Part shown: positions 35,822-46,111 of the stretch, one piece after another
Position numbering within the stretch: position 1 is the stretch's first letter
How the letters are laid out: each line of letters opens with the position of its first letter
From: Ignavibacteriota bacterium
GTDB taxonomy: Bacteria > Bacteroidota > Ignavibacteria > Tepidaquicellales > Tepidaquicellaceae
DNA length: 64,000 bases
Assembly: GCA_020437545.1 (NCBI GenBank)
Contig: JAGQWH010000002.1
Span: 1 to 64,000 of the forward strand
Reading direction: 5' to 3'
The notes under the pieces: generated by a model
The model's input: the letters and a program-made list of their open reading frames with translations, nothing else
Told to the model about the DNA's origin: nothing
The model's database searches: none
Program-made: the position numbers and the translations under genes

Positions 35822-38800
35822 AAATAATCTTACAATAAAGAAAGACAGGGATTTACGCGAAAGCATGGATTATTATTTCCTTCGCGGAAAAGGATTGGAG
35901 TATATAGAAGATCTTGCTTCAAAATTATGGACCGATTACAATACACATGATCCGGGGATCACCATTCTGGAAATTATTTGCTATGCAATTACAGAGCTTG
36001 GCTACCGGACTTCTTTTGACATTAAAGATCTCTTAAGCGATGAATACGGAAATATAGATACTGATCAGCCCTTATTTACGGCTAAGAATATTCTTACCGG
36101 GAGACCGCTTAATATAACGGATTACAGAAAGCTTCTTTCAGATCTTGCGGGAGTTCAGAATGCTTTTCTTTATCCCTACAGGGATGATGAGAATAATATT
36201 AAAGCCGAACCACAGCAGGAGATCCCAATATATGCGGATTGCAAAAAAGATAAACTTGTTTATTATCAGACAGAACACTTTGTAAAATTACATGGTCTTT
36301 ATAAAGTTGTGCTTGACCTCGAAGAGAATGATGAATTCGGTGATCTTAATAAGGGGAACATTATATGGCAGTTCCCGACGACCAAACTTATAGGATACAA
36401 ATTCGAACTGATATTCAGCAAGTGGGATGAAATTGATTACGACTTCATCAGTAATGCAGACAGCAGTACGATCTCAAACATTAACATTACTTTTCAGAAT
36501 AATAAATGGAAGGTCATTTTTGATATCGGAAGCGGCAGTGATAAGATACAGTTTTCATTCTCTGCTTATGTGCTGATGAAGCAGGATGTCACGGATATCG
36601 CATCTTTTGCAAAGACAGAACTGTCGAATCCCGGAAATGTGAAAGATATTTTTGAACTTTATCAAAAGAAGATCAGGCTTGTAACGGGTATTTTAAAGGA
36701 AGCAAAAAAAGTTTTGAATGATAACAGGAATCTTTGCGAAGACTTCCTTAAGCTTGAAACCATCTGCACGACTGAGGTGGCATTCTGCGCTGACATAGAA
36801 GTCTCACCGGACGCCGATATTGAAGAAGTATATGCCAGCATTCTTTTTCAGATAGAGAATTACCTGAACCCTGAAATAAAATACTACCTGCTGAAAGAAC
36901 TTCTTGATGAAGGAATTCCGACTGATGAGATCTTTGAAGGTCCGGTTTTAAAGCATGGATTCATAAAAACTGATGAGATAGAAAATACCAGACCGAGAAC
37001 TAAAATTTATGTCTCTGATATTATTAATTTCATAATGGATACTCCCGGCGTACTGTCTGTGAAGAATGTTCTCCTAACAAAGTATGACAAAGACGGGAAA
37101 GCGGAGTTGCCAAGTCAGAGATGGTGCATGGAGATCGCGGAAGGTTGCAAAGCCGTGCTGAATGTTTTCAGATCCAAAGTATTATTCTTCAAAGGCAAAC
37201 TCCCATTTCTTGCAAATGTAAATGAAACAATGGATACATTGAAATATCTTCACGGAAAGGAAGAGCGGAATAAACTTAAGAATACAACTGATGATCTCGG
37301 TATCCCGAAAGGCAAATTCAGGGATCCTGAAGATTATATATCTATTCAATATGATCTGCCTCAGACATATGCGACAGGAAATGCAGTTCTGCCCGACAGC
37401 TTTTCTGAAGAAAGGAAAGCGCAGTCAAAGCAGCTTAAAGCTTACCTAATGTTCTATGATCAGATAATTGCTGACTTTTTTTCACAGCTTGCAAATGCAA
37501 AAGAACTGTTTTCTTTAAGGAAGGATCTTCTTCAGACTTATTTTTCTCAATTCATAAATGATAAAAACGTCACAGGGGATCTGTATGTAAACAGCGCTGA
37601 TCTGCAGTTAATATTAAATGCCCCGGTATCGGGTGAGCCGGTTGAGATTACAAAAGGCAGGGAACAATTGTTCGAAAGCAGAGAAAAGTTTCTGGAAAGA
37701 AGAAACCGCTTTCTGGATCATCTGATCTCAAGATTTGCAGAGTCTTTTAATGAATATGTATTGTTCCTTTATACATATAAAAGCTCAAATGATTATGAAG
37801 AAATAGAAGCTGAAGAATTAATTAATGATAAGATAAATTTCATAAATGATTATCCGGTGATCAGCAGTGAGAGAGGAAAAGCTTTCAATTATACTGAGCC
37901 TTCGTGGGATACACTTAATGTATCCGGTTATGAAAAAAGGATATCAAGACTTGCAGGTATAGATGAATTCAAAAGAAGATACCTCTTCTGCATAAAGAAT
38001 ATTGAGATACAAAAGACAAAGACCTCTCCGGCGAAATATTTTTTCAATGTCATAGATGAGAACGGCGTATTAATTTTCAAATCAGTTAAGGAATATGAGC
38101 AGTTTTCGGAATTAAGCGATATCGTAAACAGGATTTCCGTTAATGCCGTTTTAAGTGAGAGGTATGATAAACAGGATCTGTCATCTGCTGAATTTACATT
38201 CGAATTGCAGGATGAGAACGGCAATGTGCTTGCCGTATCTGGCGTAACATATGCAGACGCTTCATCAAGGGACAATGCAATAACAGAAATTATATTAAAT
38301 TTTGAAAGCGAATGCCCGAAGGAGGGAATGCATTTGATCGAGCATATTTTACTGCGTCCTCATTTTAAAGCTCCGGCCATACCGGGTAGTGATCCGGAAG
38401 ATGTTTATAAATTATTCGATGTCTGTCTCGGAGATGATTGTAATTTCTGCGGGGAAGAGGATCCGTATTCGTTCAGAATGTCATTGATACTTCCATACCG
38501 GCATAAAAAATTTCAGAGTCCGGAATTCAGAAAATTTTTTGAGGCAATGGCGAGAACGGAAGCTCCCGCTCAATGCATGGTAAAGATATGCTGGGTAAAT
38601 AATACTCTGATGAATGAGTTTGAGATCATTTACAGAGACTGGCTGGATGCATTAAGAGATTATGAAAGTGATCTCATTTTCAAAGTATCAAAAAAAGACA
38701 GGCTGAGAGAATCAGGTAACAGAATGATCGATGTATTAAGAAAGCTGCACAGTGAATATCCTGAAGCGCAGCTGCATGACTGCGAGGAGGGGACATCCAA

Positions 38801-38846
38801 TCCGGTTTTACTTGGAAATACAGTTTTAGGAACTTATAAAAAATAA
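35802..38846 (+). CDS. Baseplate wedge protein (Pvc12-like)
   Basis: 1014 residues. The N-terminal region has YIEDLASKLWTDYNTHDPGITILEIICYAITELGYR, characteristic of the second large eCIS wedge protein. In-frame TTG at 35790 is possible, but the ATG at 35802 is preferred. It overlaps the gp6/J-like gene by 20 bases, so the two wedge proteins are probably translationally coupled. The C-terminal part has a Cys-containing segment CLGDDCNFCGEEDPYSFRM (about 857-875) that could bind metal. Confidence 0.83.
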   Translation: MNASVTENNLTIKKDRDLRESMDYYFLRGKGLEYIEDLASKLWTDYNTHDPGITILEIICYAITELGYRTSFDIKDLLSDEYGNIDTDQPLFTAKNILTGRPLNITDYRKLLSDLAGVQNAFLYPYRDDENNIKAEPQQEIPIYADCKKDKLVYYQTEHFVKLHGLYKVVLDLEENDEFGDLNKGNIIWQFPTTKLIGYKFELIFSKWDEIDYDFISNADSSTISNINITFQNNKWKVIFDIGSGSDKIQFSFSAYVLMKQDVTDIASFAKTELSNPGNVKDIFELYQKKIRLVTGILKEAKKVLNDNRNLCEDFLKLETICTTEVAFCADIEVSPDADIEEVYASILFQIENYLNPEIKYYLLKELLDEGIPTDEIFEGPVLKHGFIKTDEIENTRPRTKIYVSDIINFIMDTPGVLSVKNVLLTKYDKDGKAELPSQRWCMEIAEGCKAVLNVFRSKVLFFKGKLPFLANVNETMDTLKYLHGKEERNKLKNTTDDLGIPKGKFRDPEDYISIQYDLPQTYATGNAVLPDSFSEERKAQSKQLKAYLMFYDQIIADFFSQLANAKELFSLRKDLLQTYFSQFINDKNVTGDLYVNSADLQLILNAPVSGEPVEITKGREQLFESREKFLERRNRFLDHLISRFAESFNEYVLFLYTYKSSNDYEEIEAEELINDKINFINDYPVISSERGKAFNYTEPSWDTLNVSGYEKRISRLAGIDEFKRRYLFCIKNIEIQKTKTSPAKYFFNVIDENGVLIFKSVKEYEQFSELSDIVNRISVNAVLSERYDKQDLSSAEFTFELQDENGNVLAVSGVTYADASSRDNAITEIILNFESECPKEGMHLIEHILLRPHFKAPAIPGSDPEDVYKLFDVCLGDDCNFCGEEDPYSFRMSLILPYRHKKFQSPEFRKFFEAMARTEAPAQCMVKICWVNNTLMNEFEIIYRDWLDALRDYESDLIFKVSKKDRLRESGNRMIDVLRKLHSEYPEAQLHDCEEGTSNPVLLGNTVLGTYKK

Positions 38847-38861
38847 ATTTTAATAAATATT

Positions 38862-41800
38862 ATGGAAGAGAATAATTTTTATCCCGTGTTTGAAGCTGAT
38901 CAGGTACTTACGGCTGATCATTTAAATGAAGTGGTAAACTATCTCGATGAACAGGAACGGCTTACCCGGAATAAACTCATTGGCATAGGCATCGTTTGCG
39001 GACTGGAACTAAAAGTGAGCGATACACAGATCGAAATTTCCAAAGGCTGCGGGGTCACATCTGAGGGTTATCTGATAATTCAGGATAAAATTTCCTGTCA
39101 GTATTACAGGAAGTATGATCTGCCTTCTGACTTCTATGCTGAGTACAAACCTGTATATGAGAAATGGGAAATGTATGAACTCCTGACAGCAAAGCAATCC
39201 CTTGATTTTGAAGATACTGAATCTCTGAAGAATAATTCTGCATTTCTCAGAGATAAAATAGTGGTTCTGCTACTGGAGATGAAAGAGATACAGCTGAAGA
39301 ACTGCATTGAGACTGATTGCGATGATAAAGGTTCTAAGATACAGTTTGCCGTAAAACCGCTACTGGTAAACAAAAAGGATATCAATGAATTTCTCAAAGG
39401 CGGTGTAAAGATAAGGACAAATGAATTCACAGAAAATGAAGTGAAGCCTGTTCTGCATAATATCAGACTTAAGAGATTCAATGTCCCTGTAAGGGATCTG
39501 AAGACAGCAGATGATGTCTTTAATTCGTTCCTTGAACTTGTAGATGAAAGCACATTAAAAACACTTGCTGAGATATTGAACTACTGTTATGTTCAGTATA
39601 AGCCTCTCTTATCTGAAGAAGACAATAACCCTTTTTCAAATGTACTGAAAACATTTAAAGATACTCTTGAAAAGATTAAAAAATCGAATCCTTATTTCAT
39701 ACAATATTATTACGACTGGATAGATGATATTATTAAAGCATATTATGAATTCAAAGGAAAGGTTTTCTTTGTTCAGACAATGTGCTGTCCGGATAAAGAC
39801 CTATTCCCATTACATCTTATGCTCGGCGAGGCTGTAAAAGATACTAAGGCGGATGTCAGATCCTCCTATAGGAATTATTTCATTTACTCTCCGCTTTTCA
39901 ATTCACAAAAGGAACTTCTGTCAGAGATCCGGATACTTTTCAGAAGAATGAAAATGCTAGTCAGGAATTTTGACGTTAAGGATCCCGAAAGCTATGCAAG
40001 GACACGCATAAAGATCACACCAAGCAGGTATCTCGATAAACAACTATCGGAAAGATGCATCCCTTATCATTATCATCCACTTGGGCTTTACGAATGCTGG
40101 AGCTGGAGCAAGACGGTAAAAGGTAATGCAAGATATAATCTTTCTTATAATTCGGATAAGTACAGTAACTCGGATTCGGTGACCGATCCTTTGCTCTATG
40201 ATATTGAATGGTATAATTTTTTCAGGATAGAAGGTCATATAGGAAAAGATTTTTCCGCAGCTCTGAAGAATGTCTTAAGTCAGAGAAGCGAATTCAATCT
40301 TCCGTTTGATGTAGTGGCACTTTCAACAGCTGCGATCTCAAAATTTTCAGCTCTTAATGATGAGAGCTGCAATTTCAAAGACCTGGAATCGCTGTATGAC
40401 GTCCTTAAAAGCGAACTGATCTGCAAGACTGCGGATGCTGCATGCTTTGCTTCCGGAATACCTTTTAAATTCGGAAGGGTCGCAGGCATAAGTACATCGG
40501 CTGCAGGTATTGAAACGGAAGTGAATACGACAGTTGCCGGTCTTCAATCTTCTGCATTCATCAGCAAGAATATTTCATCCATAGCTGCATTGTCTTTGAG
40601 CAAAACGCTAAGGCTGGCTTACAGGAAAGGTGATTTTTTAACCGGCCACTGCAGAATTTCAAAAGGTACAATAGGCGAAGCATATCTGAGCGCAATAAAA
40701 AAAGGCAGTACTTTCAGCAAACCAGACGGAGATGCAAATTTCGGATCAGCTAACAGCATATATGCGCATCTCTTTTATTTCATAGACTGCGTGGAAAACC
40801 TTATGAGTTCAATATTGCCTTTGTCGCTGGATGAATTTAATGTAAACAGATTTAAATCAGTGTATGAACTCTTAACGGAAGAAGCAGAGATCCTCATTGC
40901 AAATGAAGCAATTATAGCGCGGGTATTAAAACTCAATAATACCGGCAAGTTCATAAATCCTCTGAAAGTGCTTGTTTACTCGTGCATTGATGACAGACTC
41001 GAAGCACTTAAGAATGAATTTATCAAGAGACAGAGAGAGATGCTTACATTAAGGAATCTCATGAATTATTTTAAAAAGCATCCCGGCATGGAACATAAAG
41101 CGGGAGTGCCAAAAGGAGGGACGTTCATACTTGTTTACCATGAAACTCCAAGAAGGACATTATCTCTTGATTTTAAAAGAGGTATTGCATCATTATTCAG
41201 GGACATTCCCGGAATAAATTTTGAAAGAATTAACATAAATGAAAACCTGATCAATATTGACTTCCTGAAGAACGCTGAATTAAAGGACAGCGAGCTTACT
41301 CTAAAGTATTACAGCGCGCTGTCAAGATACATGGATGTATGTAAAGATATGGATGATGATACAAAAGAAGAGATCACCAAAATATTAGTCAACAGACCGA
41401 AAGCAGAAAAGCCTGAAAAGTTCAGAGTAGCTGATTTCTCGGTAATAGCGGATTTTTACCTGCCGTATTTATGCTGTTCGGATTGTCCTCCGATAGCATA
41501 TATACTTCCTGAAGAACCTCGCGAGAACCTGAAGATCAGTCTTGAGAAAACAGATTTCTGCAATGATGATGAAAATTTGTATGTGATATCAGTTTCACCT
41601 GAAGGAGGAACACTTAAAGCGTCCACAGGCGGAGTCGTCACCGAGCAGGGAAGGACTTTCTTCAAACCTGCCGGACTGCCTGAAGGTACGGACAAACTTA
41701 CATATAAACTTCCTGACGGCAGGTCCGCAAGCGTTGATCTTAAAATTGCAAAACCTCTGAAGATAGATTTTAAATTTAAGATCTTGGATGACGGAACTAC

Positions 41801-42563
41801 AGTTGAATTCATTCCAAAGAAAACAGACTATCCCGGATATGAGTGGGATTTCGGAGATGGTAGTGATCATTCTTCTGAGGTCAGTCCGCAGCACAGGTAT
41901 GTTTTTGATGAAGAAGAGAAGACATTTGACGTGAAGCTGACAGTAAAAAATCCGCCCTGCATATCTGAAAAAACTCAAAGGATAACTCTCAGAAGACCTG
42001 AAGCAGCAAAGTTTGAAATTGAACCCCGGATATTCTGCTCAGGTGACAAGACAAAGTATGATTTTACCACATCTCCTCCTGCTGAGATCAGTGATATTGA
42101 AAATGAAAATGATCTGATAATAGAAAAAAGATCCAACAAGAAATTATTCTTTTCCCCGATAAAACAAAACCTAAGCGAATCAAAGGATTTTCATCTGAGC
42201 TATAAGGGGACAGATATTGATATCAGGATCATTGTTGCAGATGCAGGATTTAATATGAGAATAAGGAGAGATGAACAGGAAAATTTTGTGCTTACTATTA
42301 AGGCAAAGAATACGGATGCGGATAAATATAACTGGAAAGTCACACAAGGCGATATAACTCTTAAATCCACTGAAAGAGGATTCAGGATCATAAGCGGACA
42401 GGATGGTATCTCACTCGGTTCAAATGATCTTGCAATTCTTCTTGACATTTCATACGATATGAACGGGGTTTCCTGTAATGACAGCAAGAGGTTCATTCTG
42501 ACTGAAAATATATTCTTCAAACATACGGACGGTGTTGAATTTGACAACAATACTAAAAAATAA
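38862..42563 (+). CDS. Large eCIS fibre/baseplate-accessory protein with PKD domain
   Basis: 1233 residues, not a named gene. The N-terminus (FYPVFEADQVLTADHLNEVVNYLDEQ, then GIGIVCGLEL and a GCGVTSEGYLI turn) resembles the particle-attachment domain of phage-type fibre proteins. The middle 600 residues are mainly helical. A PKD domain at about 965-1040 contains WDFGDGS, followed by one or two more Ig-like segments to the end. PKD domains often bind carbohydrate or protein. It occupies the Pvc13 (fibre) position but lacks a trimeric-fibre repeat pattern. It abuts the tape measure gene, sharing the base of TAATG. Confidence 0.62.
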   Translation: MEENNFYPVFEADQVLTADHLNEVVNYLDEQERLTRNKLIGIGIVCGLELKVSDTQIEISKGCGVTSEGYLIIQDKISCQYYRKYDLPSDFYAEYKPVYEKWEMYELLTAKQSLDFEDTESLKNNSAFLRDKIVVLLLEMKEIQLKNCIETDCDDKGSKIQFAVKPLLVNKKDINEFLKGGVKIRTNEFTENEVKPVLHNIRLKRFNVPVRDLKTADDVFNSFLELVDESTLKTLAEILNYCYVQYKPLLSEEDNNPFSNVLKTFKDTLEKIKKSNPYFIQYYYDWIDDIIKAYYEFKGKVFFVQTMCCPDKDLFPLHLMLGEAVKDTKADVRSSYRNYFIYSPLFNSQKELLSEIRILFRRMKMLVRNFDVKDPESYARTRIKITPSRYLDKQLSERCIPYHYHPLGLYECWSWSKTVKGNARYNLSYNSDKYSNSDSVTDPLLYDIEWYNFFRIEGHIGKDFSAALKNVLSQRSEFNLPFDVVALSTAAISKFSALNDESCNFKDLESLYDVLKSELICKTADAACFASGIPFKFGRVAGISTSAAGIETEVNTTVAGLQSSAFISKNISSIAALSLSKTLRLAYRKGDFLTGHCRISKGTIGEAYLSAIKKGSTFSKPDGDANFGSANSIYAHLFYFIDCVENLMSSILPLSLDEFNVNRFKSVYELLTEEAEILIANEAIIARVLKLNNTGKFINPLKVLVYSCIDDRLEALKNEFIKRQREMLTLRNLMNYFKKHPGMEHKAGVPKGGTFILVYHETPRRTLSLDFKRGIASLFRDIPGINFERININENLINIDFLKNAELKDSELTLKYYSALSRYMDVCKDMDDDTKEEITKILVNRPKAEKPEKFRVADFSVIADFYLPYLCCSDCPPIAYILPEEPRENLKISLEKTDFCNDDENLYVISVSPEGGTLKASTGGVVTEQGRTFFKPAGLPEGTDKLTYKLPDGRSASVDLKIAKPLKIDFKFKILDDGTTVEFIPKKTDYPGYEWDFGDGSDHSSEVSPQHRYVFDEEEKTFDVKLTVKNPPCISEKTQRITLRRPEAAKFEIEPRIFCSGDKTKYDFTTSPPAEISDIENENDLIIEKRSNKKLFFSPIKQNLSESKDFHLSYKGTDIDIRIIVADAGFNMRIRRDEQENFVLTIKAKNTDADKYNWKVTQGDITLKSTERGFRIISGQDGISLGSNDLAILLDISYDMNGVSCNDSKRFILTENIFFKHTDGVEFDNNTKK

Positions 42564-44002
42564 TGTCAGGGATTAAAAGGCATATAATCGAAAAACAGTT
42601 TGTTGAATTCATAGTCAAAGGTGCTGGTGATGCGTTTAATTTCAGGAATGAGCTGGAGGAAGTCTGTAAAAATGATCTGATCCCTGAGATCGAGAAACTA
42701 TTTGACAGCATTGCTCCCGGAGATAAATTGATACGGATAGAGAATCTTGAAATAGATGCGGGCATAATTGCGACTGAAAAATGGAAGACTGAATTTATAA
42801 ATAATGTATTGCATGACATTTCAGATAAAATTGAAATACTGAAGGATAACAGTGCCGTCAATACTGATCTGTCAGGTTCTGAAATAAATGAGAAGGAAAA
42901 TAATCTTGGAACAATTTTATTCTTTCTTGAAAACGGATCCCTTCCCTGGTATTCAGGGATAAAGAACAATTCAGAGTTATCCGGTCTAATCGATGATTTT
43001 ATAAACATGGGTGATGAAGCGCATTATAAAAAATTGAAAGAACTGCTGAGATTGAATAAAAGAGCACTGGACAGACTTGTATCACAGTTTGATGAAAAAG
43101 ATATGAATAGTTTAACAGAAGTATTATTCCCCGGAAAGTTCAATGTCAGTATGTCTGATCTGATAAAGTCTGTTTTAAATTCCATGGAAATGGATGATGG
43201 AAAGAGGAAGAAAATATTTTATTCGAACTGGTTTGATACATTACTCAATTTAAGGGTCGATCAGAATGATCAATTGCTTCTGAAAAAATTAGCTCAGGGA
43301 ATAAGCAGATATTTAAAAGTAGAAGAGCCACCCGGACTGAATGATCTATTCAGATCAGAACTATCAGGTCATTTAAAAAAACTGAACTATTCAGATGATG
43401 ATATTAATAGAATTGATACGGATCTTTCAGACAAGAAAATTTCCGAAGCAAATTTTAACATTCAAAAGACGGACAGAAATTCTGATCCGGATAATTTAAG
43501 TGAATGGTATGTAACCAACTGCGGGCTTGTGATCATTCATCCTTTTCTTCTGACGTTGTTTGAGAAGACAGGATATGTCGAGAACAGAAGCTGGATATCA
43601 AAGGATCATCAGCAGAGAGCTATAGTATTATGCCAGTATTTAATTACAGGTAAAGAAGAGTATCCTGAATTTCTGTTAATGTTTAACAAAGTATTGTGCG
43701 GATATGATATTTTTGAGAGTCTGCCTTCTGATATTAGATTAAGTGAATTTGAAAAGAATGAAGCCAGTGAAATGCTGGAATCTGTTACCGGTCACTGGTC
43801 TGCCTTAAAGAACACAACAATAGAAGGATTAAGAGAAACATTCCTGAAGAGGAGCGGGAAACTTTCAAAGTTAAATGATGAATGGCATCTTAAAGTTGAA
43901 GAAAAGACAGCAGATATTCTGATGAATAAATTACCCTGGGGCATATCAGTTATAAAATTTCCATGGATGGATAGGATGCTTAAGACAGAATGGTTGTACT
44001 GA
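42563..44002 (+). CDS. Contractile injection system tape measure protein (Pvc14-like)
   Basis: 479 residues with the CIS_TMP pattern: KRHIIEKQFVEFIVKG at the start, IRIENLEIDAG near 70, and the conserved C-terminal block CGLVIIHPFLLTLFEKTGYV, RAIVLCQYLITG, ETFLKRSGKL and PWGISVIKFPWM. Family members occupy the tube lumen and set or accompany particle length. At 479 residues it is short compared with PVC (about 700), implying a shorter tube if length scales as in phage. Its start overlaps the previous stop by one base. Confidence 0.85.
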   Translation: MSGIKRHIIEKQFVEFIVKGAGDAFNFRNELEEVCKNDLIPEIEKLFDSIAPGDKLIRIENLEIDAGIIATEKWKTEFINNVLHDISDKIEILKDNSAVNTDLSGSEINEKENNLGTILFFLENGSLPWYSGIKNNSELSGLIDDFINMGDEAHYKKLKELLRLNKRALDRLVSQFDEKDMNSLTEVLFPGKFNVSMSDLIKSVLNSMEMDDGKRKKIFYSNWFDTLLNLRVDQNDQLLLKKLAQGISRYLKVEEPPGLNDLFRSELSGHLKKLNYSDDDINRIDTDLSDKKISEANFNIQKTDRNSDPDNLSEWYVTNCGLVIIHPFLLTLFEKTGYVENRSWISKDHQQRAIVLCQYLITGKEEYPEFLLMFNKVLCGYDIFESLPSDIRLSEFEKNEASEMLESVTGHWSALKNTTIEGLRETFLKRSGKLSKLNDEWHLKVEEKTADILMNKLPWGISVIKFPWMDRMLKTEWLY

Positions 44003-44054
44003 AATCACTAAATTTTATAAAACAAAAATATTCAAAAATAAAACCAAACAAATC

Positions 44055-44810
44055 ATGAACTATCCAAATCGAGTAATAAAGAAAGGTGAATCGAACAAAA
44101 CAATCGTAAGAGCCTTACAGCAAAAATTAAATGAGGTTGGCTGCGGACCGATAGATGTTGACGGAGATTTCGGTCCTCAGACATTCAAGTCCGTTAAGCA
44201 ATTTCAGGCAACAAGAAGGGATCAGAACGGGAATCCCCTTGAGATAGACGGAAAGGTCGGGTCTATTACATGGAGTGTCTTGTTCGGAAATGTTACAGTT
44301 CCGGTAGAAATTGAAACACCTAATGAATTTCTAAAAGAAGCTCTGAAATTTGCTGTGACTCAGATCGGGGTTATGGAAAAACCGCTGGGAAGCAACATGG
44401 GTCCGGAAGTAAATAAATATCTTGCAAGCGTAGGTCTTGGACCGGGACAATTCTGGTGCATGTCATTTGTATATTATTGTTTTGAAAAAGCTGCAGAAAA
44501 ACTTGGCCGAAGTAATCCGCTTGTGAAAACAGGTCATTGCATGACACACTGGAACAGCACTAAAGGAAAAAAAATACTTGCTTCCGATGCCGTAAATAAT
44601 CCTTCGCTTATCAAACCCGGACAGATATTCATAATTAACACAGGAGGCAGCAGCGGTCATACAGGCATAGTGGAAAAGCTTCAGGGGGGATTTCTGCATA
44701 CGATAGAAGGCAACAGCAATACTTCGGGCAGCAGAAACGGCATTGGAGTCTTCAGACTGACCTCAAGAAAAATTACAAAAATAAACCGCGGTTTTATAGA
44801 ATATAAATAG
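44055..44810 (+). CDS. Peptidoglycan hydrolase: PG-binding domain plus CHAP-like domain
   Basis: 251 residues. Residues 15-78 form a PG_binding_1 module (VRALQQKLNEVGCGPIDVDG, FGPQTFKSVKQFQ, DGKVGSITW). Residues about 92-240 are an NlpC/P60-CHAP type amidase with Cys135 in GQFWCMSFVYYC, His202 in SSGHTGIVE and a polar residue near Glu218/Asn220. It has no signal peptide. Within an eCIS cluster it could be cargo, a tail-tip lysin or a release lysin; the sequence does not decide. It is 54 bases after the tape measure gene. Confidence 0.82.
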   Translation: MNYPNRVIKKGESNKTIVRALQQKLNEVGCGPIDVDGDFGPQTFKSVKQFQATRRDQNGNPLEIDGKVGSITWSVLFGNVTVPVEIETPNEFLKEALKFAVTQIGVMEKPLGSNMGPEVNKYLASVGLGPGQFWCMSFVYYCFEKAAEKLGRSNPLVKTGHCMTHWNSTKGKKILASDAVNNPSLIKPGQIFIINTGGSSGHTGIVEKLQGGFLHTIEGNSNTSGSRNGIGVFRLTSRKITKINRGFIEYK

Positions 44811-44847
44811 ACAAGGTATTTTCTATACAGGAAATTAAAATGTCCCA

Positions 44848-46089
44848 ATGCAGAAATTTAGCGAAAAGACATACAGACCTGACAAAAGTTCATCTAACTC
44901 CGGCTCATTCTTTTTTCAGCCAAAGCTGAATATCAATAAGCCGGATGATATCTATGAGCAGGAAGCCGATGCAATGGCTGATAAAGTCATGCGCATGAGT
45001 CCGGGCATAAATGATCCGCCATTTTTCAGTTCGGCTGTCCGTCCGGATATTCAAAGGATGTGTTCGGATTGTGAGGAGGAAGAAAATTTACAGAGAAAAG
45101 AAAAACCGGATGAGAGTTCAAACAATTTTATTGATGACGGATACATATCAAATGTCATAAATTCGGGAGGGAACAGATTAACCACCGGAGAAAGGAAGTT
45201 CTTTGAGCCGAGATTCGGGTATGATTTTTCTGATGTAAGAATTCACACAGATACTGCTGCAGTAAGATCTGCTCAAAGCATTAATGCGCTTGCATATACT
45301 TCAGGAAAGAATATTGTGTTCAATGAAAGTCAGTATTCTCCTGAAACGGATAGCGGAAAGAGACTGATTGCGCACGAGCTTACTCATGTGGTGCAGCAGG
45401 GCAGCGGCCAGATAAATAAACACACAATTTCAAGAAAAACAAAAGAGTGTGATCCTGACAGGGAGCTTACATGGGCTGATTATAAGGGGAGTATCCCAAA
45501 AGGAGTCACCTGGGCGGCAATGACAAGATCCGGTCCTATTGAAGTAGATGACAACGGAGGTTCATTATTCCAGGGATTCTTCGATCCCGGCAATTCATGG
45601 GCGCAAGAAAAATACATTCATGCATCTGATAATTCCAAAAACGGGTGCGGCAAGATAATCAGTGATTGTGAGAATTTCATGAAAGGCAGAAAAAAGCCCG
45701 GTGAAATAAATCCAATAAGGAGCGGTAAATGCCCGGCAAGTATTGATCATGATAAAGTAACTGTGAATAATGCGGCTGAATGTAAGACCAAATTCGGACC
45801 GGAATGCAAACGCGCAAGAGAAGCTGATTCAAAATTGCTTCTGATTCATGAGGCATTGCATTTTAAGATATCATGTGAATTGTCAAAAAAAGGTAATAAG
45901 GAACTTGCGAAAGGCAAGACATTCAAGGATGTTTTTAAAAAAGTAAAAGAGATTTTTACAAAAATAAATCTTGATAACAGTTCAGGTCAGGGTGATTACG
46001 ATGAAGAAAGCAAACACAGATGCGATCAGAAGAAACAGGATGAATGGAATGAAAAAGTAAAAAACGGTCTTCCGAAAATAACTTTATAA
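44848..46089 (+). CDS. Candidate eCIS cargo A: leader, DUF4157 and DUF922-like metalloprotease domain
   Basis: 413 residues. The N-terminal leader has FFQPKL at 22-27, then DIYEQEADAMADKVM, IQR at 68-70 and a CxxC (Cys72, Cys75) followed by Glu4. DUF4157 follows, with EPRFGYDFSDVRIHTD (120-135) and HELTH at 176-180. The C-terminal domain has LTWADYKG near 207-214, the zinc motif HEALH at 334-338 in LLIHEALHFKI, and YDEESKHRCDQKKQDEWN near the end. Together these match the DUF922 putative protease family. There are two HExxH sites in one protein. DUF4157 is strongly associated with eCIS cargo. There is no signal peptide. Confidence 0.75.
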   Translation: MQKFSEKTYRPDKSSSNSGSFFFQPKLNINKPDDIYEQEADAMADKVMRMSPGINDPPFFSSAVRPDIQRMCSDCEEEENLQRKEKPDESSNNFIDDGYISNVINSGGNRLTTGERKFFEPRFGYDFSDVRIHTDTAAVRSAQSINALAYTSGKNIVFNESQYSPETDSGKRLIAHELTHVVQQGSGQINKHTISRKTKECDPDRELTWADYKGSIPKGVTWAAMTRSGPIEVDDNGGSLFQGFFDPGNSWAQEKYIHASDNSKNGCGKIISDCENFMKGRKKPGEINPIRSGKCPASIDHDKVTVNNAAECKTKFGPECKRAREADSKLLLIHEALHFKISCELSKKGNKELAKGKTFKDVFKKVKEIFTKINLDNSSGQGDYDEESKHRCDQKKQDEWNEKVKNGLPKITL

Positions 46090-46111
46090 AATATTCACCG
46101 GGTAAAAAAAA

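Noticed and set aside
39134-39553. 139-codon minus-strand frame inside the PKD protein gene
   Set aside because: Antisense shadow with low-complexity Ser/Leu/Phe content and no family signal.
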